Positions 1-9,208 are shown, counted from the first letter of the stretch. The stretch is 64,000 nucleotides of DNA from Variovorax sp. PBL-H6 (GCF_901827155.1 NZ_LR594659.1:3720001-3784000), one strand, 5' to 3'. Numbers and translations are program-made. The notes: generated by a model from the letters alone, not told the origin.

Positions 1-790
1 CCTCTCGCGTAACGCCGCCCAGCACCCTCTCGCGCAGACGCGAGTGCCCGTATCCACCCATGACGACGAGATCGGCACCCACGTCCGAGACTCGCGAGAG
101 CAACGCGTCCGAAGTGTCGATCTCCGTGACATGCTGCTCGACTGTCGCATGCACGCCATGGCGCTGCAGCCAGCGGGTCATCTCCGGAATCAGCAGGTCA
201 TCTCCCTGGCCCGAAGCCGTGCGCCGGAACGAAACGAGGGTGACCCGGCGCGCATGCGTCAGCAGCGGCAGGGCTTCGCGCATTGCCACGGCGGCGGCGC
301 GGGAGCCGTCCCATGCCATGAGGACGTTCTGCCCCACCTCCGCGAACTTGCCGGCGTAAGGCACCACGAGCACCGGCCGGCCTGCGTCGAGCATCACCCG
401 GGACACGAGTCCGCGCACCGGCAGATCAGACTCGCCCGCGCGGTCCTCCTGGCCCACGACGACGAGGTCGCTCGATCGCCCGTGCGCAATGAGCGAGTCG
501 ATGGTCGTGCCGTCTGTTTCACGAACTTCGTACGATGTCGATCCCACATGGGCCGAGAAGGCGTCACTGATCGCTTGCGCACGTTGCCGCAGGTATCTGG
601 CGGACTCCGCGATGTAGTCGGTCATGCCCGTGGGAAGCGCATCTGCTGGAACCGTGCCCTCCAGCAAGCCGCTGGGCAGCAGCCCGATCAGATGGGCGCC
701 CTGCGTCCTGGCGATGCCGTGCGCGACATCGACGCGGGCACTGCACCTGTCGGTATGGTCCAGGTGAACGAGGATGGTCTTGATGTTCAT
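1..790 (-). CDS. Universal stress protein, tandem UspA type (3' end beyond window)
   Basis: The minus-strand frame opens with ATG at 790 and stays open to the left edge, about 263 codons, so the C-terminus is missing. It begins MNIKTILVHLDHTDRC, a typical Usp first strand. The last visible residues, GGYGHSRLRERVLGG, match the Usp nucleotide-binding pattern G-2x-G-9x-G(S/T). At about 270-280 residues it fits a two-domain Usp, like those starting at 9209 and 14452. Family role: cytoplasmic, often ATP-binding, induced by stress or oxygen limitation. A perfect FNR-type box at 872-885 lies 82 bases upstream, with a -10-like GAAGAT at 849-844. Confidence 0.85.
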   Translation of the reverse strand, partial: MNIKTILVHLDHTDRCSARVDVAHGIARTQGAHLIGLLPSGLLEGTVPADALPTGMTDYIAESARYLRQRAQAISDAFSAHVGSTSYEVRETDGTTIDSLIAHGRSSDLVVVGQEDRAGESDLPVRGLVSRVMLDAGRPVLVVPYAGKFAEVGQNVLMAWDGSRAAAVAMREALPLLTHARRVTLVSFRRTASGQGDDLLIPEMTRWLQRHGVHATVEQHVTEIDTSDALLSRVSDVGADLVVMGGYGHSRLRERVLGGVTRE

Positions 791-871
791 GACTCGATGT
801 CCCTTCTCGACATGTGCACCCGGCAAGATGGCGCGGTGCAGCGATCTTCGCGGTGAAGGCACCAGACAGCC

Positions 872-885
872 TTGATGTTCATCAA
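872..885 (-). promoter_or_regulatory. FNR-type box (perfect dyad)
   Basis: TTGATGTTCATCAA is the full FNR/ANR consensus TTGAT-N4-ATCAA. On the minus strand its centre is 29.5 bases upstream of the -10-like GAAGAT, which places it near -41.5 for the usp gene starting at 790. Binding is inferred. Confidence 0.7.
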
Positions 886-935
886 TGCCGAGGGCGACTT
901 CTGGAGTCCGGCAGCCTCTTCGATTGCCAGCCCTC

Positions 936-949
936 TTGATCCAGCGCAA
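936..949 (+). promoter_or_regulatory. FNR-like box TTGATCCAGCGCAA with -10 TACAGT
   Basis: The box has half-sites TTGAT and CGCAA separated by 4 bases. Its centre is 29.5 bases before the -10-like TACAGT at 972-977. The same box, spacing and -10 occur in front of the paralogous BON gene (18101-18142), which supports a real activated promoter. Confidence 0.7.
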
Positions 950-1046
950 GGCGCGGCTTTCCCGTACTTTCTACAGTGAGCCTATCGCCACCGCGCGTCG
1001 GAGCGCGCGATGGCAGTTCACTCCAAACCACCGCCGAGGACAGCTC

Positions 1047-1700
1047 ATGAAACCCGATGCCATGCTGAGAAGCGATATCGTTGCCGAACTGAATTTCGAT
1101 CCAGTCATCACTGCCACCGATGTCGGCGTGATCGTGAAGGACGGCGTGGTCACCCTGACTGGCTACCCGTCGAGCCATGCCGAGAAGCACGCCATCGAGC
1201 GCGCCGTGCAGCGGGTCAAGGGAGTGAAGGCAGTGGCGATAGAAATGCGGGTAAAGCTTCCCTCTGCTCATGAGCGTACCGACGTCGACATCGCCGCGGC
1301 AGCCGAGCACGCCCTCGAGTGGCACGTGCTGGTCCCCGAAGACAAGATCCATCCGATCGTGGAGAAAGGCTGGGTGACGCTCAGGGGCGAGGTCGAATGG
1401 GAGTACCAGCGCAGCGCTGCGGAGGTTGCCGTGCGCGACCTGCTCGGCGTCGCGGGTCTCACGAACCGCGTTGTGGTCAAGCCGAAGTTCACGCCCGCAG
1501 ACATCGAAGAGCGGATTCGGACGGCGCTGGAGCGCCAGGCCGATGACGAGAGCCGTCATATCCACATCTCGGTCATGGGCAGCGATGTGTCCCTGCGCGG
1601 AAAGGTGCATTCCTGGGCCGAACGCAAGGCCGCCCAGGATGCAGCCTGGTCGGCACCTGGAGTGGCCAACGTGGTGAACAATCTGCTGGTGGGAGACTGA
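1047..1700 (+). CDS. Three-BON-domain protein (paralogue 1)
   Basis: The product has 217 residues and starts MKPDAMLRSDIVAELNF. An earlier in-frame start is possible, but GAGGA at 1036-1040 fits ATG 1047. Three BON (OsmY-like) repeats are visible: about residues 5-75 with the DVGVIVKDGVVTLTGYP core, 80-145 with EKGWVTLRGEVEWEYQR, and 150-217 with a conserved glycine-rich VSLRGKVHSW strand. BON domains are thought to bind phospholipid or anionic surfaces; no signal peptide is seen, so the location is unclear. It has the same length and layout as 18198-18851, and both have the same FNR-like promoter. A role in envelope or osmotic stress is inferred. Confidence 0.85.
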   Translation: MKPDAMLRSDIVAELNFDPVITATDVGVIVKDGVVTLTGYPSSHAEKHAIERAVQRVKGVKAVAIEMRVKLPSAHERTDVDIAAAAEHALEWHVLVPEDKIHPIVEKGWVTLRGEVEWEYQRSAAEVAVRDLLGVAGLTNRVVVKPKFTPADIEERIRTALERQADDESRHIHISVMGSDVSLRGKVHSWAERKAAQDAAWSAPGVANVVNNLLVGD

Positions 1701-1917
1701 CAAGCGCATCGCGGCACGAGCGGCTCAGCGCAGGCAAGTCTCCGCGGCATAGCGGCGCAACATTCGGTGGCTGCGCTGCGAGAACTCCGAGTGCCGCCGG
1801 GCGACGCCGTCGACCTGCCCGCCCAGGTCAAAGCCAGCCTTGTGCTGTTCAGCCGAACTTCACCCGCAAGCGCTCCGTCGGCTGCGGTGCTATTCGCCTC
1901 CGGAACGGCCGTGCGGG

Positions 1918-4551
1918 TCATGCAGTCTGGACTGAGGCAGCGTGAACTTCCAGCTCCTCAGCAGTGGAGAAAATGAACTTGCCGGGAGCCCGGATCGGGT
2001 CGGTCGTAACCACGATCGTGTCCTTCGGCCCGAAGGTGCCGTCGAGCAGCAGCTTCGACAGCGGGTTCTCGATGCGATGCTGGATCGCCCGCTTGAGCGG
2101 CCGAGCGCCGAACACCGGGTCGAAGCCCACCTTGGCGATCTCCGCCAGCGCCGCCGGCGAGACCTCGAGCGCAAGGTCCATCTTCGCGACGCGCTCCTGC
2201 AGCACCTTGAGCTGGATGGCAGCGATCGCCTCGATGTTCTTGGCGTCCAGCGCATGGAAGACCACGGTCTCGTCGATGCGGTTCAGGAACTCGGGGCGGA
2301 AGTAGTTCTTCAGCTCGCCCCACACCGCATCCTTGATCTCCTCGGCCGGGCGCCCCACCATCGACTGGATGATGGGCGAGCCGATGTTGCTGGTCATCAC
2401 GATCACCGTGTTCTTGAAGTTCACGGTGCGGCCCTGGCCATCGGTCAGGCGGCCATCGTCGAGCACCTGCAGCAGCACGTTGAACACGTCCGGATGCGCC
2501 TTCTCGACCTCGTCGAGCAGCAGCACGCTGTAGGGCTTGCGGCGCACCGCTTCGGTCAGGTGGCCGCCCTCCTCGTAGCCGACGTAGCCCGGCGGCGCAC
2601 CGATCAGGCGCGCGACCGAATGCTTCTCCATGAACTCGCTCATGTCGACGCGGATCAGGTGGTCCTCGCTGTCGAACAAGAAGCCCGCGAGCGCCTTGCA
2701 CAGCTCGGTCTTGCCCACGCCGGTGGGGCCGAGGAAGAGGAACGAGCCCGTGGGGCGGTTCGGGTCCGACAGGCCCGAGCGCGAGCGGCGGATCGCGTTG
2801 GCGACCGCGCCGATGGCCTCGTCCTGGCCGACCACGCGCTCGTGCAGCTTGTCTTCCATCTGCAGCAGCTTGTCGCGTTCGCCCTGCATGAGCTTGGAGA
2901 CCGGGATGCCGGTGGCGCGCGCCACCACCTCGGCGATCTCTTCGGCGCCAACCTGCGTGCGCAGCAGCGTGGGCGCGCTGGACTTGCCCTTGGTGGCCTC
3001 GGTGTCCTGCGCTTCCTTCAGGCGCTTCTCCAGGCCCGGCAGCTTGCCGTACTGCAGCTCGGCCACCTTGTTGAAGTCGCCCTTGCTGGTGAACTCGGCA
3101 ATCTGGAACTTGATCTTGTCGATCTCCTCGCGCACATGCGCGCTGCCCTGGGCCTGCGCTTTCTCGGCCTGCCAGATCTCGTCGTAGTCGGCGATCTCCT
3201 TCTGCAACCGGGCGATCTCTTCCTCGATCAGGCCGAAGCGCTTCTGCGAGGCCTCGTCCTTCTCGCGGCGCACGGCCTCGCGCTCGATCTGCAGCTGGAT
3301 CAGGCGGCGGTCGAGGCGGTCCATGACCTCGGGCTTGGAGTCCATCTCGATCTTGATCCTGGCGGCAGCCTCGTCGATCAGGTCGATCGCCTTGTCAGGC
3401 AGGAAGCGGTCGGTGATGTAGCGGTCGGAGAGCTCGGCCGCAGCGACGATGGCCGGGTCGGTGATGTCGACGCCGTGATGCACTTCGTACTTCTCCTGCA
3501 GGCCGCGCAGGATGGCGATGGTGGCCTCGACGCTGGGCTCGCCGACCAGGATCTTCTGGAAGCGGCGCTCCAGGGCGGCGTCCTTCTCGATGTACTTGCG
3601 GTACTCGTCGAGGGTGGTGGCGCCCACGCAGTGCAGCTCGCCGCGCGCGAGCGCGGGCTTGAGCATGTTGCCGGCGTCCATGGCGCCCTCGGCCTTGCCG
3701 GCGCCGACCATGGTGTGCAGCTCGTCGATGAAGACGATGGTCTGGCCCTCGTCCTTGGCGAGTTCGTTGAGCACGCTCTTGAGGCGCTCCTCGAATTCGC
3801 CGCGGTACTTGGCACCGGCGAGCAGGGCGGCCATGTCGAGGGAGAGCACGCGCTTGCCCTTGAGGGACTCGGGGACCTCGCCGGCGACGATGCGCTGGGC
3901 GAGGCCTTCGACGATGGCGGTCTTGCCGACACCGGGTTCGCCGATGAGCACGGGGTTGTTCTTGGTGCGGCGCTGCAGCACCTGGATGGCGCGGCGGATC
4001 TCCTCGTCGCGCCCGATCACGGGGTCGAGCTTGCCCAGGCGGGCACGCTCGGTGAGGTCGAGGGTGTATTTCCTGAGGGATTCGCGCTGGCCTTCGGCCT
4101 CGGGGCTGTTGACGCCCTGGCCGCCGCGCACCGCGTCGATGGCGGCTTCGACGGACTTGCGCGTCACGCCATGGCTGCGCGCGAGGTTGCCGATGTCGGC
4201 CTTGCTGTCGGCCAGGGCAAGCAGGAAGAGCTCGCCGGCGATGAACTGGTCGTTGCGCTTGATGGCCTCCTTCTCGGTGGCCTGCAGCAGCTTGCCCAGC
4301 TCGGGTCCGACCTGGACCTGGTCGTGGCCCTGCACCTGCGGCAGCCGCTTGATCGCCGCCTCGGCCGCATTGAGCAGGCCCGGCACGTTGGCGCCCGCAC
4401 GCTCCAGCAGGGCGCGCGGCCCCTCGCCCTGGCGCAGCATGGCCACCAGCAGGTGGACCGGCTCGATGTAGGCGTTGTCGTTGCCCAGCGCGAGCGACTG
4501 CGCATCGGCGAGGGCTTCCTGGAATTTGGTGGTGAGTTTGTCTTGGCGCAT
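1918..4551 (-). CDS. clpB: ATP-dependent chaperone ClpB
   Basis: The 877-residue Hsp100 disaggregase works with DnaK/DnaJ/GrpE to extract proteins from aggregates in the cytoplasm. Visible parts are the Clp N-domain starting [17 protein letters not shown], first AAA module with Walker A GEPGVGKT near residue 205 and sensor [13 protein letters not shown], a long coiled-coil middle domain around 400-530, and the second AAA module with GPTGVGKT near 610 and a C-terminal D2 small domain. ATG 4551 was chosen over an upstream in-frame ATG because it matches the family start and has GGAG before it. The C-terminus is about 15 residues longer than E. coli ClpB. A degenerate FNR-like site at 4630-4643 precedes it; no clear sigma-32 promoter was seen. 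Confidence 0.97.
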   Translation of the reverse strand: MRQDKLTTKFQEALADAQSLALGNDNAYIEPVHLLVAMLRQGEGPRALLERAGANVPGLLNAAEAAIKRLPQVQGHDQVQVGPELGKLLQATEKEAIKRNDQFIAGELFLLALADSKADIGNLARSHGVTRKSVEAAIDAVRGGQGVNSPEAEGQRESLRKYTLDLTERARLGKLDPVIGRDEEIRRAIQVLQRRTKNNPVLIGEPGVGKTAIVEGLAQRIVAGEVPESLKGKRVLSLDMAALLAGAKYRGEFEERLKSVLNELAKDEGQTIVFIDELHTMVGAGKAEGAMDAGNMLKPALARGELHCVGATTLDEYRKYIEKDAALERRFQKILVGEPSVEATIAILRGLQEKYEVHHGVDITDPAIVAAAELSDRYITDRFLPDKAIDLIDEAAARIKIEMDSKPEVMDRLDRRLIQLQIEREAVRREKDEASQKRFGLIEEEIARLQKEIADYDEIWQAEKAQAQGSAHVREEIDKIKFQIAEFTSKGDFNKVAELQYGKLPGLEKRLKEAQDTEATKGKSSAPTLLRTQVGAEEIAEVVARATGIPVSKLMQGERDKLLQMEDKLHERVVGQDEAIGAVANAIRRSRSGLSDPNRPTGSFLFLGPTGVGKTELCKALAGFLFDSEDHLIRVDMSEFMEKHSVARLIGAPPGYVGYEEGGHLTEAVRRKPYSVLLLDEVEKAHPDVFNVLLQVLDDGRLTDGQGRTVNFKNTVIVMTSNIGSPIIQSMVGRPAEEIKDAVWGELKNYFRPEFLNRIDETVVFHALDAKNIEAIAAIQLKVLQERVAKMDLALEVSPAALAEIAKVGFDPVFGARPLKRAIQHRIENPLSKLLLDGTFGPKDTIVVTTDPIRAPGKFIFSTAEELEVHAASVQTA

Positions 4552-4629
4552 AAATGACTCCGGTTTCCCGGGCATGCAGGAGATATCCCGGCGACGTCAC
4601 GAGTCTGCGCCGACGAGCGCCTGCACCAT

Positions 4630-4643
4630 CTGACGGAGATCAA
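4630..4643 (-). promoter_or_regulatory. Degenerate FNR-like box upstream of clpB
   Basis: On the minus strand it reads TTGATCTCCGTCAG, one mismatch from a TTGAT-N4-GTCAA site. The -10-like CAGACT (4607-4602) starts 29.5 bases from its centre, the same distance as in the stronger sites. This is weaker evidence than for the other boxes. Confidence 0.35.
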
Positions 4644-4667
4644 ACCATCGTTCGATCAGGCGATCCT

Positions 4668-5072
4668 CTACGGGCCTGCTTTCCTTGAAGGAGACGGCCG
4701 GTGGCTTTCGCCAAGCGGCATCTCGCGTCGGCCCGGGCCTTCCCAGCGAGAGGCGAATCCGCCCAGGCTTGCCGGCACGGTTGCACTCGGCAGCCGGTAG
4801 AACTCCTCGTTGAGATACCTGGCCACTTCGGCCACGTCATCATCGTTCCAACCGAGCGCTGCGTCTGCCTGCCAGCGCCAGACTTGAGCCCTGAGGCTGG
4901 TCCAGTCGGTGACGAGCTTTCGCTCTCGCCAATGAACCTGCTCGGTATGGCATGCGATGCAGTGGGTGGAATACAGCAGTTCGCCACGAGACTGAGCCAG
5001 GACCGGGAGCGACAGGCATGCACCGAGCAATAGGGTTGCCGTGGCGCCTGCAAGGATCAGTTCGCGAGCCAT
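4668..5072 (-). CDS. Small periplasmic cytochrome c-like protein
   Basis: The 134-residue product starts MARELILAGATAT, with AGGAG 8 bases before ATG 5072. A signal peptide ends near LPVLAQ (residue 27). One haem c motif, CIACH, lies at residues 38-42; a later segment, DDDVAEVARYLNEEFY, resembles the C-terminal helix of class I cytochromes c. No obvious distal-Met loop was seen. Function is inferred to be periplasmic electron transfer or haem sensing. The FNR-type box at 5127-5140 with -10 TAGCAT (5104-5099) suggests induction at low oxygen. Confidence 0.8.
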   Translation of the reverse strand: MARELILAGATATLLLGACLSLPVLAQSRGELLYSTHCIACHTEQVHWRERKLVTDWTSLRAQVWRWQADAALGWNDDDVAEVARYLNEEFYRLPSATVPASLGGFASRWEGPGRREMPLGESHRPSPSRKAGP

Positions 5073-5126
5073 GTGGGTTTCTCCTGAAGCGTGAAGACAT
5101 GCTAGGGACCGCACCTGCAGGGACGG

Positions 5127-5140
5127 TTGAGCTGTATCAA
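5127..5140 (-). promoter_or_regulatory. FNR-type box for the cytochrome c gene
   Basis: TTGAGCTGTATCAA (minus strand TTGATACAGCTCAA) has its centre 29.5 bases upstream of -10-like TAGCAT at 5104-5099 on the minus strand. Two boxes share this divergent gap; the other, 5187-5200, points rightward. Confidence 0.6.
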
Positions 5141-5186
5141 GCTTTCCTGCACGCCGAATCGAATCATTGCAAGACGGCACCAAAGC

Positions 5187-5200
5187 TTGATCTGGCGCAA
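5187..5200 (+). promoter_or_regulatory. FNR-like box TTGATCTGGCGCAA
   Basis: It is an asymmetric TTGAT-N4-CGCAA box. A weak -10-like CACCAT at 5223-5228 starts 29.5 bases from the centre. It would drive the rightward genes 5258-6136. Confidence 0.55.
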
Positions 5201-5257
5201 TGGCACCACACCCGCCAGAAAGCACCATCGGGCATTCACTGCTGCAAGGACCTCATC

Positions 5258-5449
5258 ATGATTCGAAACATTGGAACCGTCGACAGGGTCATTCGGGTCG
5301 CCGCGGGCGCCGCGCTCGTCGTGCTGGCACTCGCGAGTGTGATTGGCGCATGGGGCTATCTCGGCGTGATTCCCTTGCTGACCGGGGCCCTCGGCAATTG
5401 CCCCGCCTACAAGCTCTTCGGCGTCAGCACTTGTCCGTCGAATACGTGA
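5258..5449 (+). CDS. DUF2892 (YgaP-transmembrane-like) small membrane protein
   Basis: The 63-residue protein starts MIRNIGTVDRVIRVAAGAAL; AAGGA at 5246-5250 supports ATG 5258. The NIGTVDRVIR start, two hydrophobic helices (about 15-33 and 38-50) and the NCPAYKLFGVSTC end are characteristic of DUF2892 inner-membrane proteins, which also occur as the membrane tail of YgaP rhodaneses. The molecular role is unknown. It is the first gene of a rightward set with 5457-5558 and the flavodoxin 5609-6136 behind an FNR-like box. Confidence 0.85.
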   Translation: MIRNIGTVDRVIRVAAGAALVVLALASVIGAWGYLGVIPLLTGALGNCPAYKLFGVSTCPSNT

Positions 5450-5456
5450 GGGCGCG

Positions 5457-5558
5457 ATGCAGAGACTGCGGATCATCGTCGCATCGCTTGCGCTGCTCGG
5501 CGCCGCGGTGCTCTGGCTCGGATTCAAGGTGTTGATCCTCTGGTTGACCCGAGACTGA
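5457..5558 (+). CDS. Possible 33-residue single-span membrane peptide
   Basis: The frame MQRLRIIVASLALLGAAVLW and on to LWLTRD begins 7 bases after the DUF2892 stop, with GAGGG at 5448-5452 a few bases before ATG. Almost the whole peptide is one hydrophobic helix, with Arg at the N-terminus. No family is recognised. Position, ribosome site and composition support translation; size alone does not. Confidence 0.5.
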   Translation: MQRLRIIVASLALLGAAVLWLGFKVLILWLTRD

Positions 5559-5608
5559 CGGGCGAGCCAAAGCGTTTCAACAAGCGAGTCGCACTGTAGG
5601 AGGTTCCG

Positions 5609-6136
5609 ATGAGCAAAGTCCTCGTGGTCGTCTATTCGCACACCGGCACCTCTCGTCGGCTTTCGGAGCAGCTCTGCAGCCAATTGGGGTGGCAGCTTGC
5701 CGAGATCGTCGAAGAACGCCCGCGCCGGGGCATCCTTGGCATCTGGCGATGCGTGCTGGATTCGCTCTTGCGACGGCGTCCCGCCATCCACTATGACGGA
5801 CCGTTCCCAAGAAACTTCGACGCAGTCGTCCTGGTGTCGCCGATCTGGCTCGGTCGATTGGCCGGGCCGATGCGCAGCTTCATTGCGAGACGGAGGGACC
5901 ATCTACCCGATGTCGCGACGATCTCGGTCGCCGGACGTACCGGAGATTTTTCGGCGGCCGCCGAGATGGCCGATCTCGTCGGCGAAGCGCCCATCATCAG
6001 TACGACATTCACCGCGCGAGAGATCGAGGACGGGACATGTACCGGCCGAATCCAGTTCTTCGGCGCCGCGCTCAATGGCGCCGAAGCGGCTCATGCAGCC
6101 GAGCGACGACGCATGCACTCCCCCATGATGGCTTGA
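5609..6136 (+). CDS. Flavodoxin-like FMN protein
   Basis: The 175-residue protein has GTAGGAGG ahead of ATG 5609. MSKVLVVVYSHTGTSRRLSE contains the FMN-phosphate loop SHTGTSRR; VLVSPIWLGRLAGPMRSFI at about 74-92 matches the second flavin loop of flavodoxin/NAD(P)H oxidoreductase proteins. No signal peptide is present, so it should be cytoplasmic. It probably transfers electrons or reduces quinones; partner unknown. It follows DUF2892 and the small membrane peptide and probably shares the FNR-like promoter at 5187. The tail after about residue 150 is polar and likely disordered. Confidence 0.8.
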   Translation: MSKVLVVVYSHTGTSRRLSEQLCSQLGWQLAEIVEERPRRGILGIWRCVLDSLLRRRPAIHYDGPFPRNFDAVVLVSPIWLGRLAGPMRSFIARRRDHLPDVATISVAGRTGDFSAAAEMADLVGEAPIISTTFTAREIEDGTCTGRIQFFGAALNGAEAAHAAERRRMHSPMMA

Positions 6137-6185
6137 GGCATTGTTCTCGATCACGCTCGGCAGCCCCTCTGACGCAGCGCATGGG

Positions 6186-7709
6186 TCATTGCCGTGCATC
6201 GATGTGCACGATCGGCAACTGCGATCGAACGAAGCTCAAGGCGTATTGCAGCGCGCCCAGGCTCTCGGCGTGCAAGGCGAACAAGGGTTGTCCGAGATCC
6301 ACCCGGTCCTGCAAGCGAACATGCATCGTCGCCCCCGCCGCCGGATCGCGCGGCGCGCCGGCCAGTTTTGCCGCGCGCGTCAGGAGCCGGGTGTCGATGG
6401 CCGACACCAGGCCGCCCACCGGCGCACACACCTCGTGAGAATGCGCCGACCCGGGAGGCACGCGCATGCCGCCCTGTGCCTCGCAGATCGCGATGAACTT
6501 GGCGAGTGCTCGCCCGTCGTCCAGCACCGCCCGAGCCATGCGCACACCTGAGCCCGCTTCGCTCCGGCCCGCCATTTCCAGGATGCCTCCGGCGAGCAGC
6601 AGTGCACGTTCGCGCAGGTCCGACGGCGCATCGGCGCGGCGCTCGAGCACGGCCATGACGTCCATGGCTTCCAAGGCCGGACCGATACCGCGTCCCACCG
6701 GTTGGGTGCCGTCGGTGAGCTGGATCCGCACCTGGAGACCGAGCGCCGCACCTACGGACACCATGCTGCGCGAAAGCAGTCCGGCTGCCTCCACGCTGCG
6801 CAACTTGGTCAGGGGTCCGACCGGGAGGTCGATCAGCACACGCTGCGAACCCGCCGCGATCTTCTTCGACAGAATCGACGCCACCAACAAGCCTTCGCTG
6901 TCGAGGTTCAGCGGGCGCTCCACGCGTATGAGCATGTCGTCGGCGGGACTGATGCGCGCAGTGCCGCCCCACGCGATACAGCCTCCCTCGCGTTCCACGA
7001 CGCGGCGCATCGAAGCCACGTCCAGTTCGACTGGTGCGAGTGTCTCCATTGCGTCGGCCGTGCCAGCCGCCGAAGTGATCGCACGCGAGGAAGTCTTCGG
7101 CATCGTTACGCCACATGCGGCGACGATGGGTACCACCAGCAATGTGGTCCGGTTCCCCGGCAGTCCGCCGATGCAATGCTTGTCCATGACGGGCGATACC
7201 CCCCAGTCGAGGCGCTCGCCGATGTCGACCATCGCCCGCGTCAATGCCACCGTCTCGTCGAAGTCGAGCCCCCCGCCAGCGCAGATGGTCACGAAGGAGG
7301 CAAGATGAATGTCGGCGAGCCGGCCAAGGCTCACGTCTTCCATCAGCGGGCGCAGCGCCCCGTAGTCGAACTTCACGCCATGGACCTTGGCGCGCAGGTG
7401 CGCCAGCGAATCCTGCAGCGGTGGATGGCGGACCTCCACCTCGTCCCCGCTGGCAGCCCCTAGCAGCGTCCAGGCGGCCTCCGACAGGGCGATCTCGTCA
7501 TGCCGCAGCCACTCGTCGGTGACATGATGGAGGATCGCAAGCAGGTGGCGGGCGCCGGCGAGCACCTCGACCTGCGCTTGCGACTGGAATCCTTCGGCCC
7601 GGCAGACATCGCAATCGCTGCGCATGTAGACCACCGGCTGCTGGTAGGTGTCGATGCCGGCGCGTCGGGCCCGCAGGCGATTGGCGACCACGCGAGATCC
7701 GTCCTTCAA
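6186..7709 (-). CDS. Thymidine/AMP phosphorylase family protein (archaeal-type, long form)
   Basis: The 507-residue protein belongs to the long nucleoside phosphorylase branch that includes archaeal AMP phosphorylase. Shared elements are an N-terminal double-psi-like domain (about 1-95), DKHCIGGLPGNRT for phosphate binding near 180, SSRAITSAAGTADAMETL, CIAWGG and PADDMLIRVERPL, and SILSKKIAAGSQRVLID. Reaction: phosphorolysis of a nucleoside or nucleoside monophosphate to base plus sugar phosphate; substrate not certain. TTG 7709 overlaps the nuclease stop (TTGA). Possible later GTG starts lie at residues 7-8, but the family-like LRARRAGIDTYQ motif starts at about residue 12. It forms an operon with the beta-CASP nuclease under an FNR-like box. 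Confidence 0.85.
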   Translation of the reverse strand: MKDGSRVVANRLRARRAGIDTYQQPVVYMRSDCDVCRAEGFQSQAQVEVLAGARHLLAILHHVTDEWLRHDEIALSEAAWTLLGAASGDEVEVRHPPLQDSLAHLRAKVHGVKFDYGALRPLMEDVSLGRLADIHLASFVTICAGGGLDFDETVALTRAMVDIGERLDWGVSPVMDKHCIGGLPGNRTTLLVVPIVAACGVTMPKTSSRAITSAAGTADAMETLAPVELDVASMRRVVEREGGCIAWGGTARISPADDMLIRVERPLNLDSEGLLVASILSKKIAAGSQRVLIDLPVGPLTKLRSVEAAGLLSRSMVSVGAALGLQVRIQLTDGTQPVGRGIGPALEAMDVMAVLERRADAPSDLRERALLLAGGILEMAGRSEAGSGVRMARAVLDDGRALAKFIAICEAQGGMRVPPGSAHSHEVCAPVGGLVSAIDTRLLTRAAKLAGAPRDPAAGATMHVRLQDRVDLGQPLFALHAESLGALQYALSFVRSQLPIVHIDARQ

Positions 7710-9058
7710 AGCGCCCGGCCTTCCCGATAGATCGGCACGCTCGTCGGCCAGCCATGGCGCTCCTCGATGGCCAGCCGCAGAGCATCGGCTGCCACCGGCT
7801 CGCCATGGGTGACAAACACCTGCCGGGGCTGCGGCAGCGCGCCAATCCAGGCGAGCAGCTGATCACGGTCGGCATGGGCCGACAGAGTGTCGAGGTTGGC
7901 CACCTCGGCGCGGACCGGCACGTAGGCGCCGTGGATCTTGATGGCCTCCGCGCCGCCGAGCAGCGCCGCGCCGCGCGTACCGGCTGCCTGGAAGCCGGCG
8001 AACAGGATCGTGTTCCTTGCTATCGGCGCATAGGTCTTCAGGTGATGCAGCACGCGGCCGCCGGTCGCCATGCCGCTGGCGGACACGATGATCGAGGGAT
8101 AGCTCAAGTTGTTGAGCCGCTTCGAATCCTCGACGCTGTTGACGATGGTGACCTCCTTGCTCATGAGCGCGCATTGCTCGGCGCTGAGCCGGTGCTCATC
8201 CAGGTGATGCCGAAAGATCTGCGTGACGTCGGCCGCCATCGGGCTGTTCAGATAGACCGGCATGTCCGGAATGCGGTGCGCCTTCTTGAGCTGCTGAATG
8301 CAGTGCAACAGGGTTTGCGCACGCCCCACGGCGAAGGATGGGATGACGACGACGCCGCCCCGCGCCGCAGTCCTGTTGATCACCTCGGCCAGTGCCACGA
8401 GGGTGTCGGCCTCTCGGTGCCGACGGTCGCCGTAAGTGGACTCCACAACCACATAGTCCGCCGGTTCGGGAGCTTCCGGAGGGCGCATCATCAGGTCGTC
8501 GCTGCGTCCGAGATCGCCCGAGAAGAGAATGCTGCCGCCCGTCCAGGCGACGCGCACGCTGGCCGCGCCCAGGATGTGGCCCGCGCGCTTCAATCGCCAA
8601 GACCAGCCCGGCCATGGCGAATGCTCCTGGTCAAATGAAATGGGCTCGAAGCGCTTCAACGCCGCGCGGGCATCCTGCTCCGTGTAGAGCGGCAGCGCGG
8701 GCTTGTGCTTCGAATGCCCGTGCCGGTTCGCGAAATCGGCCCCCTCCTCCTGCAGCCGGCCCGAATCCGGCAACAGGAGTTCGCACAGCTCCAGCGTGGC
8801 CTGGGTGCAGAAGACCGGCCCCTTGAAACCGAGCTTGACCAGGCGTGGCACGAATCCGCTGTGATCCATGTGCGCATGGGTGAGCAGCACCGCATCGATC
8901 TTGGAGGCGTCGATGGGAAAGGCGTCCCAGTTTCGCAGCCGCAGCTGCTTCAGGCCTTGGAACAGGCCGCAGTCGACCATCAGCCGGCGCCCGTCGTGCT
9001 CCAGCAGGTATTTCGATCCGGTGACCGTGTCCGTACCGCCCAGAAATTCGATGCGCAT
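7706..9058 (-). CDS. Metallo-beta-lactamase fold, beta-CASP RNA nuclease
   Basis: The 450-residue protein starts MRIEFLGGTDTVTGSKYLLE, with AGGAG before ATG 9058. Metal motif THAHMDHSG is at about residues 56-64; further histidine/aspartate motifs are GHILGAAS, FSGDLGRSDD and LSAHADRD. The beta-CASP region includes SFAVGRAQTLL and SASGMATGGRVLHHL. The family cleaves RNA endo- or exonucleolytically in the cytoplasm (CPSF73/TTHA0252 type). Its stop overlaps the phosphorylase start, suggesting coupled RNA decay and nucleotide salvage. This coupling is inferred. Confidence 0.92.
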   Translation of the reverse strand: MRIEFLGGTDTVTGSKYLLEHDGRRLMVDCGLFQGLKQLRLRNWDAFPIDASKIDAVLLTHAHMDHSGFVPRLVKLGFKGPVFCTQATLELCELLLPDSGRLQEEGADFANRHGHSKHKPALPLYTEQDARAALKRFEPISFDQEHSPWPGWSWRLKRAGHILGAASVRVAWTGGSILFSGDLGRSDDLMMRPPEAPEPADYVVVESTYGDRRHREADTLVALAEVINRTAARGGVVVIPSFAVGRAQTLLHCIQQLKKAHRIPDMPVYLNSPMAADVTQIFRHHLDEHRLSAEQCALMSKEVTIVNSVEDSKRLNNLSYPSIIVSASGMATGGRVLHHLKTYAPIARNTILFAGFQAAGTRGAALLGGAEAIKIHGAYVPVRAEVANLDTLSAHADRDQLLAWIGALPQPRQVFVTHGEPVAADALRLAIEERHGWPTSVPIYREGRAL

Positions 9059-9108
9059 GGGTTTCTCCTTCGTTGGGGGTGAGCTTGGCACTGGCGGCGC
9101 GGTCCGCC

Positions 9109-9122
9109 TTGATGCATGTCAA
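9109..9122 (-). promoter_or_regulatory. FNR-type box in the 9059-9208 divergent gap (leftward)
   Basis: TTGATGCATGTCAA is a TTGAT-N4-GTCAA site. It lies 50 bases upstream of the nuclease start 9058. The expected -10 position (about 9086) holds only a weak AAGCTC, so direction is less certain than for the neighbouring box at 9143. Confidence 0.5.
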
Positions 9123-9142
9123 GCCGGACATGCACGCGCCGA

Positions 9143-9156
9143 TTGATCCAGCGCAA
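9143..9156 (+). promoter_or_regulatory. FNR-like box TTGATCCAGCGCAA for usp
   Basis: The 14-base box is identical to those at 936 and 18101. A -10-like TAAAGT at 9178-9183 starts 28.5 bases from the centre, so transcription would start shortly before the usp ATG 9209. Confidence 0.65.
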
Positions 9157-9208
9157 TGCGACGGCAGTGACCGGTTCTAAAGTAAAAGATGTTCAACTCC
9201 CTTCCACC

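Noticed and set aside
1701..1917. Gene content between BON 1 and clpB
   Set aside because: Short frames occur on both strands but lack ribosome sites and family features; no feature is called.
1942..4557. An 871-codon plus-strand open frame antisense to clpB
   Set aside because: It follows codon-position GC bias of clpB on the other strand and shows no protein family features.
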